In this document: in pieces, positions 1 through 12,365 of the stretch
Layout: each line of letters starts with the position of its first letter
Position numbering within the stretch: the first letter of the stretch is position 1
Source of the DNA: Adineta ricciae
Lineage: Eukaryota > Rotifera > Eurotatoria > Adinetida > Adinetidae
Assembly (NCBI GenBank): GCA_905250025.1
Contig: CAJNOJ010000034.1
Location: 372,001-436,000 of the forward strand
DNA: 64,000 nt
Direction: 5' to 3'
Notes under the pieces: model-generated
What the model saw: the letters and a program-made list of their open reading frames with translations, nothing else
The model's database searches: none
Told to the model about the DNA's origin: nothing
Position numbers and translations under genes: made by a program

Positions 1-776
1 TCATCGTCACCATTATCTGTGCACGATCCAGAGCACGAAAATCGAAACCAAATATGAATAAATGTAAGTCATTTGATTTCAAAATCCAATTGTACATCAT
101 TCTCTCGTTTAGTTGGTATCGTTGGTCTTGATAAAGATATTCGACCGTGAGTACATTTTCATTTCGAAATAGAACGATTCTGTTATTTGGAAATCTATTT
201 TAGTGACATTTCCGAGCCTCGTCTTCAAAATCCATATATGTTGTATACAAATACAAATCCTCAAACACCATCCTTTGACTATGACTATCAACAGCGTAAA
301 ATAGTAAATTCATTTACTCATTCACGTACGTTTTCTCTACGAACAATATAATCTAGTTTAATGATATCTGTTTGTATTATAGCCGAAGTTGTCGATCACG
401 AACAACGAAAGGATGAATGTAAGTATTACCAGCACATTATCTGATCTCGATGCATTTTTACATTTGTATTTTCAGACGGAGTTACACGACGTATCACAAA
501 TATTCATACTTCGCCTCATTGGAACCGCAGTGAATCTCGATCAGGTTCAAATCCTTCGTCAGAATCCAGTTGTGTTACACAGCATACAAATATATTAATC
601 CCAACTAACACAGACACCCAACATTCAGATCCGGCTTCAACATTAGTTTCACATTATGGTTTTCCGCCAATTCTTTCTCCATCACAGCAACAATCCTCGA
701 TTATTCAAAGTTCGTCATCGAGTGAAACTTCGACGCCCAATCGCATCAGAAAACTCTTCTATGAAGTCGTTGTTTA
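1..776 (+). CDS. 3' end of an unrecognised gene, possible membrane-protein cytoplasmic tail
   Basis: Five exons can be joined in one frame: 1-63, 113-146, 204-325, 383-418 and 476-776, each flanked by GT...AG. The visible product starts with a short hydrophobic/basic stretch (IVTIICARSRARKSKP) that looks like the end of a transmembrane helix and its stop-transfer signal. A tail rich in Ser, Thr, Asn and Pro follows. The last residues are YEVVV, which resembles a hydrophobic C-terminal PDZ ligand. The 5' part lies outside the window, so the family cannot be named. The membrane-tail reading is inference; the exon structure and the stop at 774-776 are seen directly. Confidence 0.5.
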
Positions 777-3075
777 ATATGTATACAAAGGCGAGACACA
801 AAGCCGGTGATATCTTGTTTATATGATCTGGTTGTAAATTTTAATTCTATGAAACTAACCGATTCATCTATTCAAATAACTTTTCTCGTTTTTGTTACCG
901 TATAGGATCTCACTTTTTCTATAATTTAATCCATATCGAATAACACGACTGTCAATCAACACTGATAATTATTGATAAGAATTTCTTCGAGTTTTCTTCA
1001 TTTTGTTTATTCGATTTCTAACTATTAAAATTATATGAAATTCTTTGATAGTCCTAATATTTTAACAAAGATATACAGTTTGAAGACTCATAAGAATAGG
1101 ATATTCCCTGTGATCAGTCATCCGTTTATATGTTTCATTTAAGCCACAAGGGAGCAAGCTGGGTAATTAACATCTTAGAGATCTCATTCATGATGAATTC
1201 ATTCATCTATTTTCTATACATTGCAATGCAACAGTTGGCTATTGATTCAATTAGTATTGACTTCGTGATTGATGAAAGTTATTTATATTCATTTCAAAAC
1301 ACAATCTATTAGTTAGGTAACTTATTGTTGATCGTAACAAAAACGAATAATCGTTACATATCGATAAGCAAATGTATACACACATGATGAGTGAGCATGT
1401 CTAACGGCAAGTTGAAAGTTGGATTCATTACTGTTGAGTCTTTGACTAATAGATAAGTTTGTAAAGCAATGAAAGAAAGTTATGTGTAATTAATCGAAAT
1501 ATTATTAGGAAATAAAAAAGGAAGATATTTTATGTGATCGAGATTTTGTTTGTTCAGAATTCTACCGTTGAGTTGATGCGTATTTTCATAAACAAAATTG
1601 AATTTTGATAGTTGTTTGTTATACACCATCTGATCGTTTAAAACAGAGAAATGAATAAAGATTAATGAAATTAAAAAAACAAATGTACGAGCTTATGCCG
1701 ATAATTTCAAGTTGTCTTGGATGTCTACAATATTGTAATCCTCTTTTTCTGTTTGTTTGCACCATTCCGGAAAACAGTACGATTGCTGACTCTACCAATC
1801 AGGGTAGAGTTGTATCTACTGACCACATATAGTTATTAATACACTTGATGTGCCTTTCATGGCAAAGATTGTGTAGAACGACTGCTTCCTTTTGTGGCGC
1901 CCATGACATGGGTCAATGTCGACCAATGTGAACCATTACTTTTATTCGCTTGTTAACGAATCGTCGAAGATTTAGTTGAAGTTACATTATTCATTCTGTG
2001 TATTCGAAATGCATGAAGTTGACTTGAAAAAAACGCTTACCTTGTTCGGTGGAACATTAGTGCTTGATAATTTTGCAAGAAGCTTTTCTTAGCGAAATCA
2101 TCTGTTGTTGAACTTATTAACAAATTGAGAAGGCCGGTTATTTCTACTCTCTTTTGTTCAATGTGGCCGTATAAACTTTGACCGGCAATTCTATCTATTA
2201 TACTTTAAATAAGAATTTCTACTAGAACAGGAGAAAATGTAGCATTGTCAAGTATCAGACTGATATGTGAGAGAAACAGATGACTCGACTGTTAGAATAC
2301 ATTGACTATATATTGTCCTGTACCGATGGAGCATGTTTCTATCTGAAAAGCCTGATCAAAATTCTGGAAAGTAGTTGAAGCTAGTTCACTTGATTAGTAC
2401 TAAGATTCACAATAAAACTGATCGATCATTTCAAACTTGTAGGTGATAAGAGATTTACACAAGAAAGTCATTGGAAACATGTTCTTGAATATCAGTTTGA
2501 TTTTATCTTAATAAGAAATAAAGTCGATTTCGAGTATATGAACTTTCATTTTTCCGATTTCTTGTCATTAAAACATGTCAAGTGAAAAAGAATCGATTTT
2601 ATTCCAAATAAAATTCATGTTTAAATGATTACAAAAAGTAAAAGACATTCATTATGTGTATTGAAGAAATGCAGCTTTAACAGATCCCTTTTTTTTTAAT
2701 ATTGTTTTTTTTTCTTCTATCATTGTTCCAGACTACATTCTACTGATCCCTTTCAAAATTTAACATATCAATCGGATCATACTATTCACGATAATTATTA
2801 AAAACAATTTCGGACATTTATGATGCGATGTCGAACATATTGAGGTATCTTAGTTGAGGAGATAATCGATTTCCATTTCATTTACGAAATCACTAATTAT
2901 TGTCAAGAGCTTAATTCTTTTTTTTTGTCAATTCTGGTATATTTCCAGAAGTAGAGAAGTCGATGTGCTTTCGTTTCGTTAAAACATATACATGAGCAAA
3001 ACATTCCGTCAAAAAGTGTGTAGTTCCAATATTTCAAACAGGGATGACAAGTACAACAATACCGTTGTTCAAGTT
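777..3075. other. intergenic stretch, no gene seen
   Basis: About 2.3 kb of AT-rich sequence with only short open frames and no exon chain bearing a recognisable domain. A 60-codon frame at 1130-1312 shows no conserved motif and is not called. Homopolymer T runs occur near 2690 and 2920. It holds the 3' flanks of the (+) gene on the left and the (-) gene on the right. Confidence 0.5.
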
Positions 3076-3855
3076 TCATTCGTATATTGTGATAAACGAA
3101 TATTTAACATCGAGTTGTGCTAAAAAGAGATGGATGGAAATTTTTATGGATGTCAGATTTGTATACATACATGGTTGACTGCGAATGAATGTTAATTCGG
3201 CTTCTCTTTCTTGTAATTCTTCCAGCAATTGTTGAGCTTGATGTTCATACGTATGAATCTGTGATTTCAATTGATTTTCTTGTTTGACAAGTGTCTCATA
3301 TTTATTCTTAAGTGCAACACATTGATCTTCTTGAAATTTTAATAATTCTGTCAAATGATTAATTCGATTCATCTGTTCGTCAACTTTCTCTTCCAATTGT
3401 TGATTTTCCATAACAAGTTCAATGATAATCGATCGCATACCTTCGAATCGACATGCAATCAAATGATCATCTAATTGATCACGTTGTCCTAGCCATGGAC
3501 ATTTGATATCTGCCGAATGACACGAAACAATCGTTTTCGGACATAGTTTCTGTACATGTTCTTCGATATTGATTCGTAATATACCGATTTCTCCGCAAAT
3601 CAAGCATTCCATTTGTAGTCGATCAAGCATATTTCGAAGTAAACGTGGCGCTGGTGATAATCTATTGATCGATAAGTTTTGTCGACAATGAGGACAAGAA
3701 CTACTCTTGGTTTCAATCCAGTTGTTAATACACATACGACAAAACATTTCACCACAAGGTGTACAACATGGATCAGTTAATGGTAAACGACAAATACTGC
3801 AAATCAGTTCAGGATTCATAGATATTTCATCCATATATGCATAGAGCGAATTCAT
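3076..3855 (-). CDS. TRAF-like RING/zinc-finger coiled-coil protein
   Basis: The model has two exons, 3855-3171 and 3119-3076, with a 51-nt intron (GTATGT...TTTTTAG) that keeps frame; 242 aa. An N-terminal RING-like domain (about residues 19-58) reads CSIC...TPCGEMFCRMC...CPHC. A TRAF-type zinc-finger segment follows (CLICGE...CPKTIVSCHSADIKCPW...H...C, about 84-136), then a Gln/Glu-rich coiled coil (about 145-225). No MATH/TRAF-C domain is present. TRAF and related RING proteins act as E3 ubiquitin ligases or adaptors, and the coiled coil suggests oligomerisation. The usual zinc-binding His of the RING (CGH) is Glu here (CGEMFC), so ligase activity is uncertain. Skipping the intron also leaves an open frame, so splicing is likely but not certain. 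Confidence 0.75.
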   Translation of the reverse strand: MNSLYAYMDEISMNPELICSICRLPLTDPCCTPCGEMFCRMCINNWIETKSSSCPHCRQNLSINRLSPAPRLLRNMLDRLQMECLICGEIGILRINIEEHVQKLCPKTIVSCHSADIKCPWLGQRDQLDDHLIACRFEGMRSIIIELVMENQQLEEKVDEQMNRINHLTELLKFQEDQCVALKNKYETLVKQENQLKSQIHTYEHQAQQLLEELQEREAELTFIRSQPCMYTNLTSIKISIHLFLAQLDVKYSFITIYE

Positions 3856-4261
3856 TAGTTGTTTATAACGAAGTTATATGTACAGGTGACACAAACGAGA
3901 AAACCATCAATGATACTTTACTTATTGTGCGATCGAGTAGAGATATTTCATATGTAGCAATCAAGTTTGTATGAGTATGAAGGCAGATATATTAGCAAAA
4001 CAACGGTGAAGGCGATAGACTAGTGGGAGTAAATAATCGGATGGAATACGCCCTTTCTCGGTTTATTACGCAGAGACAAGGTTACATATTTGTCTTATCA
4101 TTTACAAAGAATAGGTCAATGAGGTAACAACTATGAATGTATCTAGTGTTTTAACATTGACTCGAGCAATTCCGTGAGATGAAAAAGCAAAAGAAGTTTT
4201 TATTTAAAAAGAAATATATTCATATACTGCAGACAGAAGTTTTCGAATGACAATGTCCTGT
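3856..4261. other. intergenic, no gene seen
   Basis: About 400 nt between two genes on the same (-) strand. It should hold the TRAF-like gene's promoter and the 3' UTR of the ligase gene. No coding signal is seen. Confidence 0.4.
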
Positions 4262-7200
4262 TTACGATGTGACATAACCAGTTGTATTAGCTCGACGTAC
4301 TTCTCGTAAAGTAACCGCACGTCGTAAACGTTCAATGATTTTCTCACTGGATGCATATAAATCTTTTAATTGTTCGATAGCCTTCTGTCCGCGTCCACCT
4401 TCTAAAATTTGACTCATTTGAAAAGCAATTATTTCCAGTGGTTGTAAACTATTTCGAAATTCACTTGGATTATTTCCGTAACCTTCAGCAGCAACAGCAA
4501 TAAATTCACAAATACGATGTAAATTCGCAATGTATTTCACCGTTTGATAAAGATGACGTAAGACCGCTTCACGTTTGTCGACTTGGGATTTCACGAGAGC
4601 ACTATCGAATAATGTGCCTTTATCCAACGGTATAGTGCCAAGCAAACGTTTGACATTTTCATTTTGCTTTTGTGTATTGGTTAAAACGCGCTCGTGATGG
4701 TGAAGTATCGCAGTGTAGTAATATCGACGGGACTGATTATGGTGTTTAGCCAAAACTTCTTCTTGCAGTGGTACAGCTTCCTTTGGACAACGGAATGTTC
4801 CGTCTGGTAGATAGTGATCCTTCCAATACGCTATGCAAGTCCAGCAGAACTCTGTTCCACACCGGCACGTCATATGATTACAACCACCTAAAAAAATTTC
4901 AATCAGTAATGTACTCTTAAGAAAGCAATGTAGTGAACTCACCGTTCTTTTCAATAAAATTATCACATGATATGCAATTTCGCCCTTTCACTTGAGTGAT
5001 GGCATTGTAATCGGATATGAAATCGCCGTTACGATAGACTTCGTCAGTGTACAAACGATACGCACTACATGTTGCGGGAAAATGAGGATCTTTTCGGCAA
5101 TGAAGACAGAACTCATGACCGCAACGACATCGGACATGTTCAGCGTTGGAACCAATCACTTGAATAATATTCGAACATGACTTCGATGAACATTTCGTAT
5201 AAGATCGTGATACATTGACGAGACATTTTTCGATGTTTCGTTCATACAAATTCATGCACCGAACATTAACCAATGACAGAAGTGTACCTACAAGACAACA
5301 AATGTGAACACAATTGATATGATCAAATAGTTCTTACCAACGTCAATGATTGAACAACAATTCCATTCTGGACAAAGAATAACTTTGACTCCTTTTATTG
5401 AATTCTCCAAATATTGTCTCCAGCATTCATTGCATAGCCAATGTGCACAGGATTTTAATGCTGTCATTGGAGTTGTTTCATCAATATCTTGGTAGCAATT
5501 TGTACAAATATTCGGTCTGATCAAATCATATTCGTCTGCAGATATTTCACTGTTCAATTCTTCTTCTTGTAAAACCGTCTTTGTTTCAACAGAACTCTTG
5601 TCCAACAATTGCAAATGACGAATTTGTTTATTGACAAATTCACTTTCGCTCAAATCATTATCTTCTTCATTTCGAATCAATCTGCGTCGACTTATTTCCG
5701 AATCAATGGGTTTGAACGTATCAAATGGTAAACTTGTTACAAATTCCACTGCTTTTTGCACAACGTCATCCATCGTATAGATGGATTCACTCGATTCATA
5801 TAAATTCTCCAATTGGATCGAGTCAGCATATAAATCCATATTGAGACCGACTTGCACCTGACAGTACTGATCGTTCGTTGAATCTTCAAGATTCGGAATG
5901 AAGATAAGGTAAGCATTCAATGTTGCATATTTCGGAAATAGTTCGAAATCGTTTGCCCAACGATACGCCTTCAAACGATCAGTTAAACAAATTAAATACT
6001 TGGTTGGATAACATTGAGCATGAATGAAGTTTTTATTGTAAGCTTTTGACAAGAGGTCATTGTTCAAGCCCGCTTTATGCATCAAAATCGTTCGAAATGA
6101 TAATGGCATAAGATAATGATGAGGTTTCTGTTTTGGTTCGACATTTTTTCCGGTGCTCTTTTGCTAAATTGGAAGGAAAGTCATCATGTTACTCTTTTCT
6201 CGAGAAAAGTATAAAAAACGAACTCGTTTTAGATAAACAGCTCTGTCCTGATTGTAGAGTTTTTCTTCTCGGCTGATCTGTCGATGAAATTTTCTTCCAG
6301 GTTCGATATCATCCAAATAAAAACGGGAAGATTTCGGATCGAAGTTTTGCACGGTGACTAAATTGTCAGCCACCACTTTTGTAACAAGATTTTCATCATT
6401 GGGAACGGTCCGAATGAAATCAGTCAATTGTAAACCTATTGGTTTTTGCGATGAAACGCTCTAAAACGAAATCATTTCAACGAACTGTACAACAATCAAT
6501 CCAATAGAATATACCGGTGTCACAGGTTCATCAGCGCCGCTGGAAAATTCTTCGTCGCTGTCTCCATTCGGCTTATCAATATGTATATGTCCTTTGGTTT
6601 GAGGAACTTTCGATCGTTGAGTCGTGCTGGTCGTCGTCTTTTTCGCTAGAATACAGTTGAATGTATACTCTCTAATTCCATAGCACCAGGATGATCATAC
6701 CTTTATAACCGCGTTGAATTCGAATATTCGATAATTGTTTTTCTCTCGGCGGTGGTACAACAGCAAAGTATGTTACATCAGCAGCAGGTTTGTCTGCTCT
6801 TGAATTATTACTATTAGCAGCAACGGCATTTTCTTTTTCTACTATTAAACCATGTCGTTTCACCAATGAAGAATCTTGCATGTAAGTTTTATTTGGTAAT
6901 TGAGTGCGTTGCTGTCCGACATTACTAGTAATACTGATACAATTCGCTCCGTGATCGGTATCGTGAAATTCGTACAGACGATATTTTGTACGTGAAGGAT
7001 TGATTGGCTTTTTTCGTCGTGATTTATTCTTTCTTTGTGATTGTTCAGAATCCGATTGAATATCGCGTTCGTCATCCGATGAACTGGCTTCGTTGGCCAG
7101 ATGTCGACGAAAGTCATTCAAAACTTCCCAACGTTGTCGCTTATTCAACGAATATTCTACATCGCCTCGTTCAATTCCGAATGGATCCGAAGAATTTTCA

Positions 7201-7346
7201 GGAGTATTTCGATAGGTTGCGCGTATATAGGATTTAGTTGATGGATTGTGTGGATTATGATGTAAAAAGATAGTTTTTCCACCGGCATTGACACGCTTTG
7301 TTGGTCGTAGGTTAGGTTTTTCGTTTTGATATTGATTCGACGCCAT
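4262..7346 (-). CDS. RBR (RING-IBR-RING) E3 ubiquitin ligase, Ariadne-like
   Basis: Six exons join without a frame break: 7346-6701, 6645-6515, 6460-6224, 6163-5338, 5287-4943, 4887-4262; 936 aa. The first half is a basic, Ser-rich, probably disordered region. RING1 begins at CTNCYQDID (exon 4), the IBR contains CRCGHEFCLHC, and the second RING (Rcat) reads GRNCISCDNFIEKNG joined across an intron to GCNHMTCRCGTEFCWTC. By analogy with HHARI and parkin, the Cys of GGCNHM is the catalytic thioester residue. The helical C-terminus (RRYYYTAILHHHERVL and beyond) resembles the Ariadne auto-inhibitory region. RBR ligases take ubiquitin from an E2 onto that Cys before passing it to the substrate. The exact ortholog is not clear. 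Intron 3 uses an unusual GTTCGT donor. Confidence 0.88.
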
Positions 7347-8071
7347 TTAAAATAAAAATAGAACAACAAGTAATCTATTCTACGCAAAACTGAATGTCAT
7401 GTGATGAAGAAACACGTTTCTCTTTATATACAACCATCGATGAAAACACACGATTAATAAAGCCAAGATATATCATGTATATACATAAGATCACAATGTA
7501 ATGATGAAATTTTTTTGTCATTTCTTCATTTTGAGTTATAGTATAAATGCTTAAACTAATACAGAAATATGCACACAAAAAAGGTGAAGGGAAATGTTGT
7601 TTTTTTCATACTGACGTGTTTATCGTAAGCGTCACTTATAATTAAATATTAATTGAAATCAATTTGAAAATGACAAAAAAATATATACTCGAATAATTCT
7701 TTGTATTTCTCCAATGGTTACACAGATCAAATAAGACGCAAGAATACAAACTCTATCTCAACCGGCAAGTTCTGCCCTCTGGCCGCAAACGACATTGCTG
7801 AATTTCGAAGAACAGAATGACAATAAACAACAGTGAATGCATGTCTACACTACATAGTTGTGTGTTTACGTTCTCACGAAACTATAGTAAAATAGAGTCT
7901 AAAGAATAAATTTCAACTGGTTGGACTAACAACCTTCTGTTCTCCTTCGTACGTACCTATTGACTCATCATACATTCACCGTGTAAATAAAGATTATATA
8001 AACGGGATTAAATTCGAGCGTGTTTGAATCTAATGAAATATTTTTGATTAAGATTTCATCTCTACATACGA
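7347..8071. promoter_or_regulatory. divergent intergenic region, probable shared promoter
   Basis: About 725 nt separate the ATG of the RBR ligase (-) from the ATG of the next gene (+), so it must hold both 5' regions. No core promoter element is convincing by eye. The promoter role is inferred from orientation only. Confidence 0.35.
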
Positions 8072-9517
8072 ATGCAGCCATCGCCATTTGCTAATTCGAC
8101 AACATCATCACCGTCACCACCATGGATGACAGCAAATAATGCAAAGTACATAAAAATAAACTTTCGCTACGGATAAATTTCATCTATTGAATTCAATAGT
8201 ATGGTGAACAATAACTCCAATTTCTGGTCCAATGGTGGATTTCGTAAGCGGAAAGCCGCTGTTAGCGATCTGGATGAGAAGTAAAGCTCAATAAGATACT
8301 ATCGAGAGTGAATTATGTTTTCTTCTAGAGCCAATCAAAAGATGTTTGTGACAGAGGAGAAAATGGTGAAAGAAATGCAGACACTATCATTGGAATTAGC
8401 AACTCTTAACAATTCTCCACCGGTCACCGAGTGAGTACTACTAGTTTTTTTGTTATATATAATGAGAAAAATGTTTGTATTTCAGAGAATTGGTAGAGAT
8501 TGATAGGCCTCAAAATGAAATCGTCCAAGAAAATGATCTTAGTGATGATGACGATGATAAAGATAAAAATGCAAACATCGAACAGACACGCTTTGAATTA
8601 CATAAACTATTGAAGGATAGTCTGAAAAAAGATGATTTACAGGATAGTGTTCTCAGTAAACTTTGTGAGATCGAACGGTAGGCTCTTTTCTTATCTCAAC
8701 TTCATTAATTGCATATATTTAGGAGGAAATTCACTATGCAACTGGTACCTTACATGCCAATTCATCCTGCACAGTTGAATAGCGAAAATGTCACAAGTGA
8801 TGATAAATCTAAGGATGATGATGAAGATGAACTCATAGAAAATTCATCGGTTGTGATATCGGAAGAAGTGAAAAATGAAAATGATGACTATCAGTTCAAA
8901 ATACCATCGATACCCACACCTTACACAGTTGAAGAACCCTGTGACAACACGAGAAAACGTCCATCAGCGATGAAACGGTAAACGAAGAGAAATCTCTCGT
9001 GAGATTTTTTTTTCATTTTAATACTCGTTGTAGAAGTTATTCTCAATCTAATCAGAGCAATAGTAATTTATCAGTGACAGAAGTAAAACACGATGGCAAT
9101 GAGCAATCATCAACATCTCAGCCGCCATCAGCTTATTTTATCGTTGAACCAATTGTAACTCCGTAAGTAAAAGAACATCTTATCAAATCTTTCTCTTATG
9201 ACTCATTCTGCATACGGAATGATATGTGAACTACAGTCAACATCGTATTTCATTACATATTTTTGTCAAATAATAAGGAAAAAACCGAGAAGAAATATTA
9301 CAAATATTCTTTTCTTGTTTTCTTCTCTAGTTCCTGTCAAACATCGTCGAGCACGTCAAGTTCATCCCTTTCTACCAATGATCTATCAGTTCGAATAACC
9401 GAATTCGTTGAAAATCCTACAGCGCCCATTGAATTCACTAGTGCAACAGAAGACGATGATGTTGATATGCAATCGATTGCGTCATCGGATACCGGTGATA
9501 GAATGGATGATGATTGA
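8072..9517 (+). CDS. acidic/Ser-rich protein with a weak HCFC1R1 (HPIP)-like motif
   Basis: Seven exons join in frame: 8072-8145, 8200-8280, 8329-8430, 8486-8677, 8723-8977, 9034-9162, 9331-9517; 339 aa. Near the N-terminus, FRKRKAAVSDLDE... KMFVTEEKMVKEMQTLSL resembles the short core of HCFC1 regulator 1 (basic KR patch, then a KxF(L/V)(S/T)EExM...LSL pattern). The rest is acidic (DDDDDKDK, DDDEDE) and Ser-rich, with a DDDVDMQSIASSD end, so largely disordered. If the similarity is real, the protein could bind host-cell factor C1 or shuttle between nucleus and cytoplasm. That is tentative, from memory of a short motif. CPTP starts 153 nt after the stop on the same strand. Confidence 0.7.
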
Positions 9518-9625
9518 GTGAACGTGAAAATAACGTCATAGGACTTTCTTTTCTCTAACTTAATCTTGCTGTATCTCTCTGTGCAACAGATGTATTTGTT
9601 GATATTAATGTATGGTTTAATTTCA

Positions 9626-9671
9626 GATATAAGATTTCTTCTTTATTTTTCTTTCTGTGATACACAACGCA
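9626..9671 (+). promoter_or_regulatory. candidate trans-splice/5'-UTR acceptor before CPTP
   Basis: GGTTTAATTTCAG/ATATAAG is an intron-type acceptor 44 nt before the CPTP ATG and only about 108 nt after the upstream stop codon. No obvious local donor leads to it. It could receive a spliced leader, or end a small 5'-UTR intron. Confidence 0.35.
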
Positions 9672-10513
9672 TGGCATCGGCACCTATAACAGAAAATTGT
9701 GTTGATACAAATTCCACTTCAACGGCAGAAAATCAAACCATGCATCAGATACGACAATTCGATTTGAAAGTAGTACGCGATGCCTTTGTTGATTGTATTC
9801 AACCAGATCAAAATCTACTTCTTCATGAATATGTTCGAGCGTATGATGAACTATGCGTGTAGGAATTTCTATTACTTTTATCGAACAGAACAAACTGAAT
9901 TCATCTATTTAGATTTGTTTCATCGCTCGGCGCTATTTTTGACTGGGCAATCAAAGATCTAACTCATAAATTAGTCATTCTTAGAGAACATCAACGTCTC
10001 GATCCGATTAATTATCATTCTATTCAATCAATGATTGCTCATGAAGTTAAAACAGATCGTGTGAAAACTAAAGACACAGCATTGACGCTTCCATCGGGAA
10101 AGCCTTTACCCAATGGCTCTCGAACATTACTGAGGTTACATCGTGCACTTGCCTTCATTTCATCGTTCTTAAGTCAAATGCGTTTGGCATCGGACAATGA
10201 AAGTTCAGCAGCAATTGCATGGAACGCTTATTCATCCACACTAGGTCATTTTCATTCATGGCCTGTGAGACATACGTATGTACAACCGGTTCTGTCTACC
10301 TATTGTCTAAAAATAACTAACTCTTTCTTTAGAATTCATGCCGCTATCAAATTGACAGTGCCTGATCGTGGTACATTGATCGACAAGTTACTTAATAAGC
10401 GAAATCCGAACGAGATTGAAACAATTTCCATTGATATTGTTAAATCCTGCAATCTTATTGAAAGCAAGACACAAGAATTATTCGAAAAGCACCACTTGAC
10501 CAGATTACCTTAA
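9671..10513 (+). CDS. CPTP: ceramide-1-phosphate transfer protein (GLTP family)
   Basis: Three exons, 9671-9858, 9913-10275 and 10333-10513, give 243 aa in one frame. The GLTP fold signature is clear: VSSLGAIFDWAIKDL, the central GSRTLLRLHRALAFI segment, the WNAYSSTLGHFHSWPVRHT segment and the IHAAIKLTVPDRGTLIDKL helix. In the family, the Asp/Lys after the first helix and the Arg/His residues of RTLLRLHRAL and HSWPVR bind the lipid headgroup. CPTP-type members move ceramide-1-phosphate between Golgi and other membranes in the cytosol. The length is normal for the family (about 210-240 aa). The ATG at 9671 was chosen because the upstream open frame runs through an acceptor-like site and carries no conserved sequence. 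Confidence 0.9.
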
Positions 10514-11783
10514 TGTGTAATATACTTTCTTTGTCTTTTTTTTCCTTCTATGATCTGCTGAAGTTAATCTTGAACGAGATGCAACTGTCAAAATATGATG
10601 GTTTTTCTTTTCCGATCTTCTTTAATGCGATTTTTACTTTTATTTTTTGCTGATAATTTAGAGAATTGCTTATGAGAAATGGCACTTTTGTGTACTGTCT
10701 AACGGCTAACAATAATATTTACAAAAAAAAAAAGAATTCAGTATTCAAGCAATGAACAAGATGTTTGCTACAACTTTCTTTTTGTTTCCTATGTCGCTAT
10801 TTTCCTCCTTGTTCACGTTGTTTCCTATTCCGACTGCAACTAATAAATGAAGTTGAAGTCAAGTACCATGTTTCAACATGTAAAATTGCAGTTTTCAACG
10901 AGCATTGTTCCGGATCGAAAGCTTGCAATATGAAATTAGTATAATCTCCATGTTGAACATAACCAATCAAATACGATATTCGTACTAGGGAATGTACTTT
11001 CCGAGAATTTATTAAAACGAAAAATGTGAAGATAATGTTTAGCGAGTGATTTCATCATGAAAATATTGGAACATCGGGATTATAAATGTACAAAACCAAT
11101 GTAAAAATATGATTATGGATCGATTTGAGCTGCAGACCTGTAACATTTCAGTCTTCTGACAGAATGCCATCTGATTGTGAATGTACAACAACACACATAC
11201 AAGTTCATTCATTCTCTAGTTTAGAATTCAATTGTAATTTATTCAGATTTCTTTGTACCATAAGACGCATTTAGCGCGAAAATAAACGACAGGTAAAGTG
11301 TAAAATAGAGATACTCTACCTGTGAACAGAGTGAAAGAAAAGACAAACGTTCCATCGTTCACTTCCATTCAAATTGAACAAGAATATTTGTATGAGGAAA
11401 GTTGATTAGACGAACATTCTGGACGATATCGAACAGTACATAGAACTGAAAGACAAATATTCCCTTCGAATTAGTTATACTGAATATTATCCACCTTTCA
11501 GATGAGTTATTATTGGTTATTTGAAAAAAACTTTTAGTTTCAATGTATTATGTTCATTAGTCGGTGTTAATTAAACATTTGATAATGCCGCATGCGATGG
11601 AATATTTACTCAATCGATCGATTTAGCTAGTATATCAAACAGAGAAGAAAATAATGAAGTATTTGCTTTATAAATATCACTCCGAATTCATAATTATATT
11701 AAATGTCTTACGGTTGATGAATGTTTCTTAGAACGTCTAACAAATATTCGAATTGAGGAAAAAAGGGTGGTAATTTAACGTGT
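10514..11783. other. intergenic stretch, no gene seen
   Basis: About 1.3 kb with many stops in all frames and T/A homopolymer runs (near 10540 and 10725). No domain, repeat or RNA gene is recognised. It opens the gene-poor part of the window. Confidence 0.4.
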
Positions 11784-12038
11784 TTGAATCTCGACATTTA
11801 CGAATATGATTATCCTTTCAGTAGAACATATCTGAATAATTCATTATTGACAAGATGTGTTTCGTCAAGTATGACTTATCTATCTTTAAAACTACATCAT
11901 TTTGATGATTGCCGATATTTGCTCGATGGACATGTTCATCAGTCATATACATTTATTGTGAAGCTTGACTTTGAGTATGATTCATTGATACTTCGACATG
12001 AAATGTTTCGCATTATTTGTGCTGCATGTGACCAGTGA
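11784..12038 (+). pseudogene. relic of an F-box/LRR-like protein of a lineage-expanded family
   Basis: An 84-codon open frame without an ATG start. It contains SSSMTYLSLKLHHFDDCRYL and LLDGHVHQSYTFIVKLD, which resemble the repeated segment of large F-box-like families that I recognise from bdelloid genomes. There is no F-box at the start and no continuation after the stop. The in-frame sequence to the left (around 11640-11780) is broken by stops. A decayed fragment is the simplest reading. The family assignment rests on pattern memory and is tentative. Confidence 0.4.
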
Positions 12039-12365
12039 ATTCGATGCAGAATCTATTGACCATTGTCAGGGAATTTCCGTGATAGTATTTGAGTAATTTG
12101 TTGTGATGAAGTTCGGAATTTTCTAGATGTCCTTCATCCACAGTAAAAATTGGATTTCAGATGATGATTCATGAATACGCAAATTCTTTCTTTCTCCTGA
12201 GTCCAACAAATATCATAAGAATAGTAAACCATCGGAGATTGTTTTGTTGGAGTTTTTCAGTGACGAGTTTTGCGACAGGCATCGAGGAAACAATTTTAGT
12301 TAAAAGGAAAGGTTTTGAATTACGTCTGTTTTGTATATTTAAATAAATTTGTTAATCCTCGCCCA

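Noticed and set aside
1130..1312. 60-codon frame in the first intergenic region
   Set aside because: No motif, no splice context, and composition like the surrounding AT-rich DNA.
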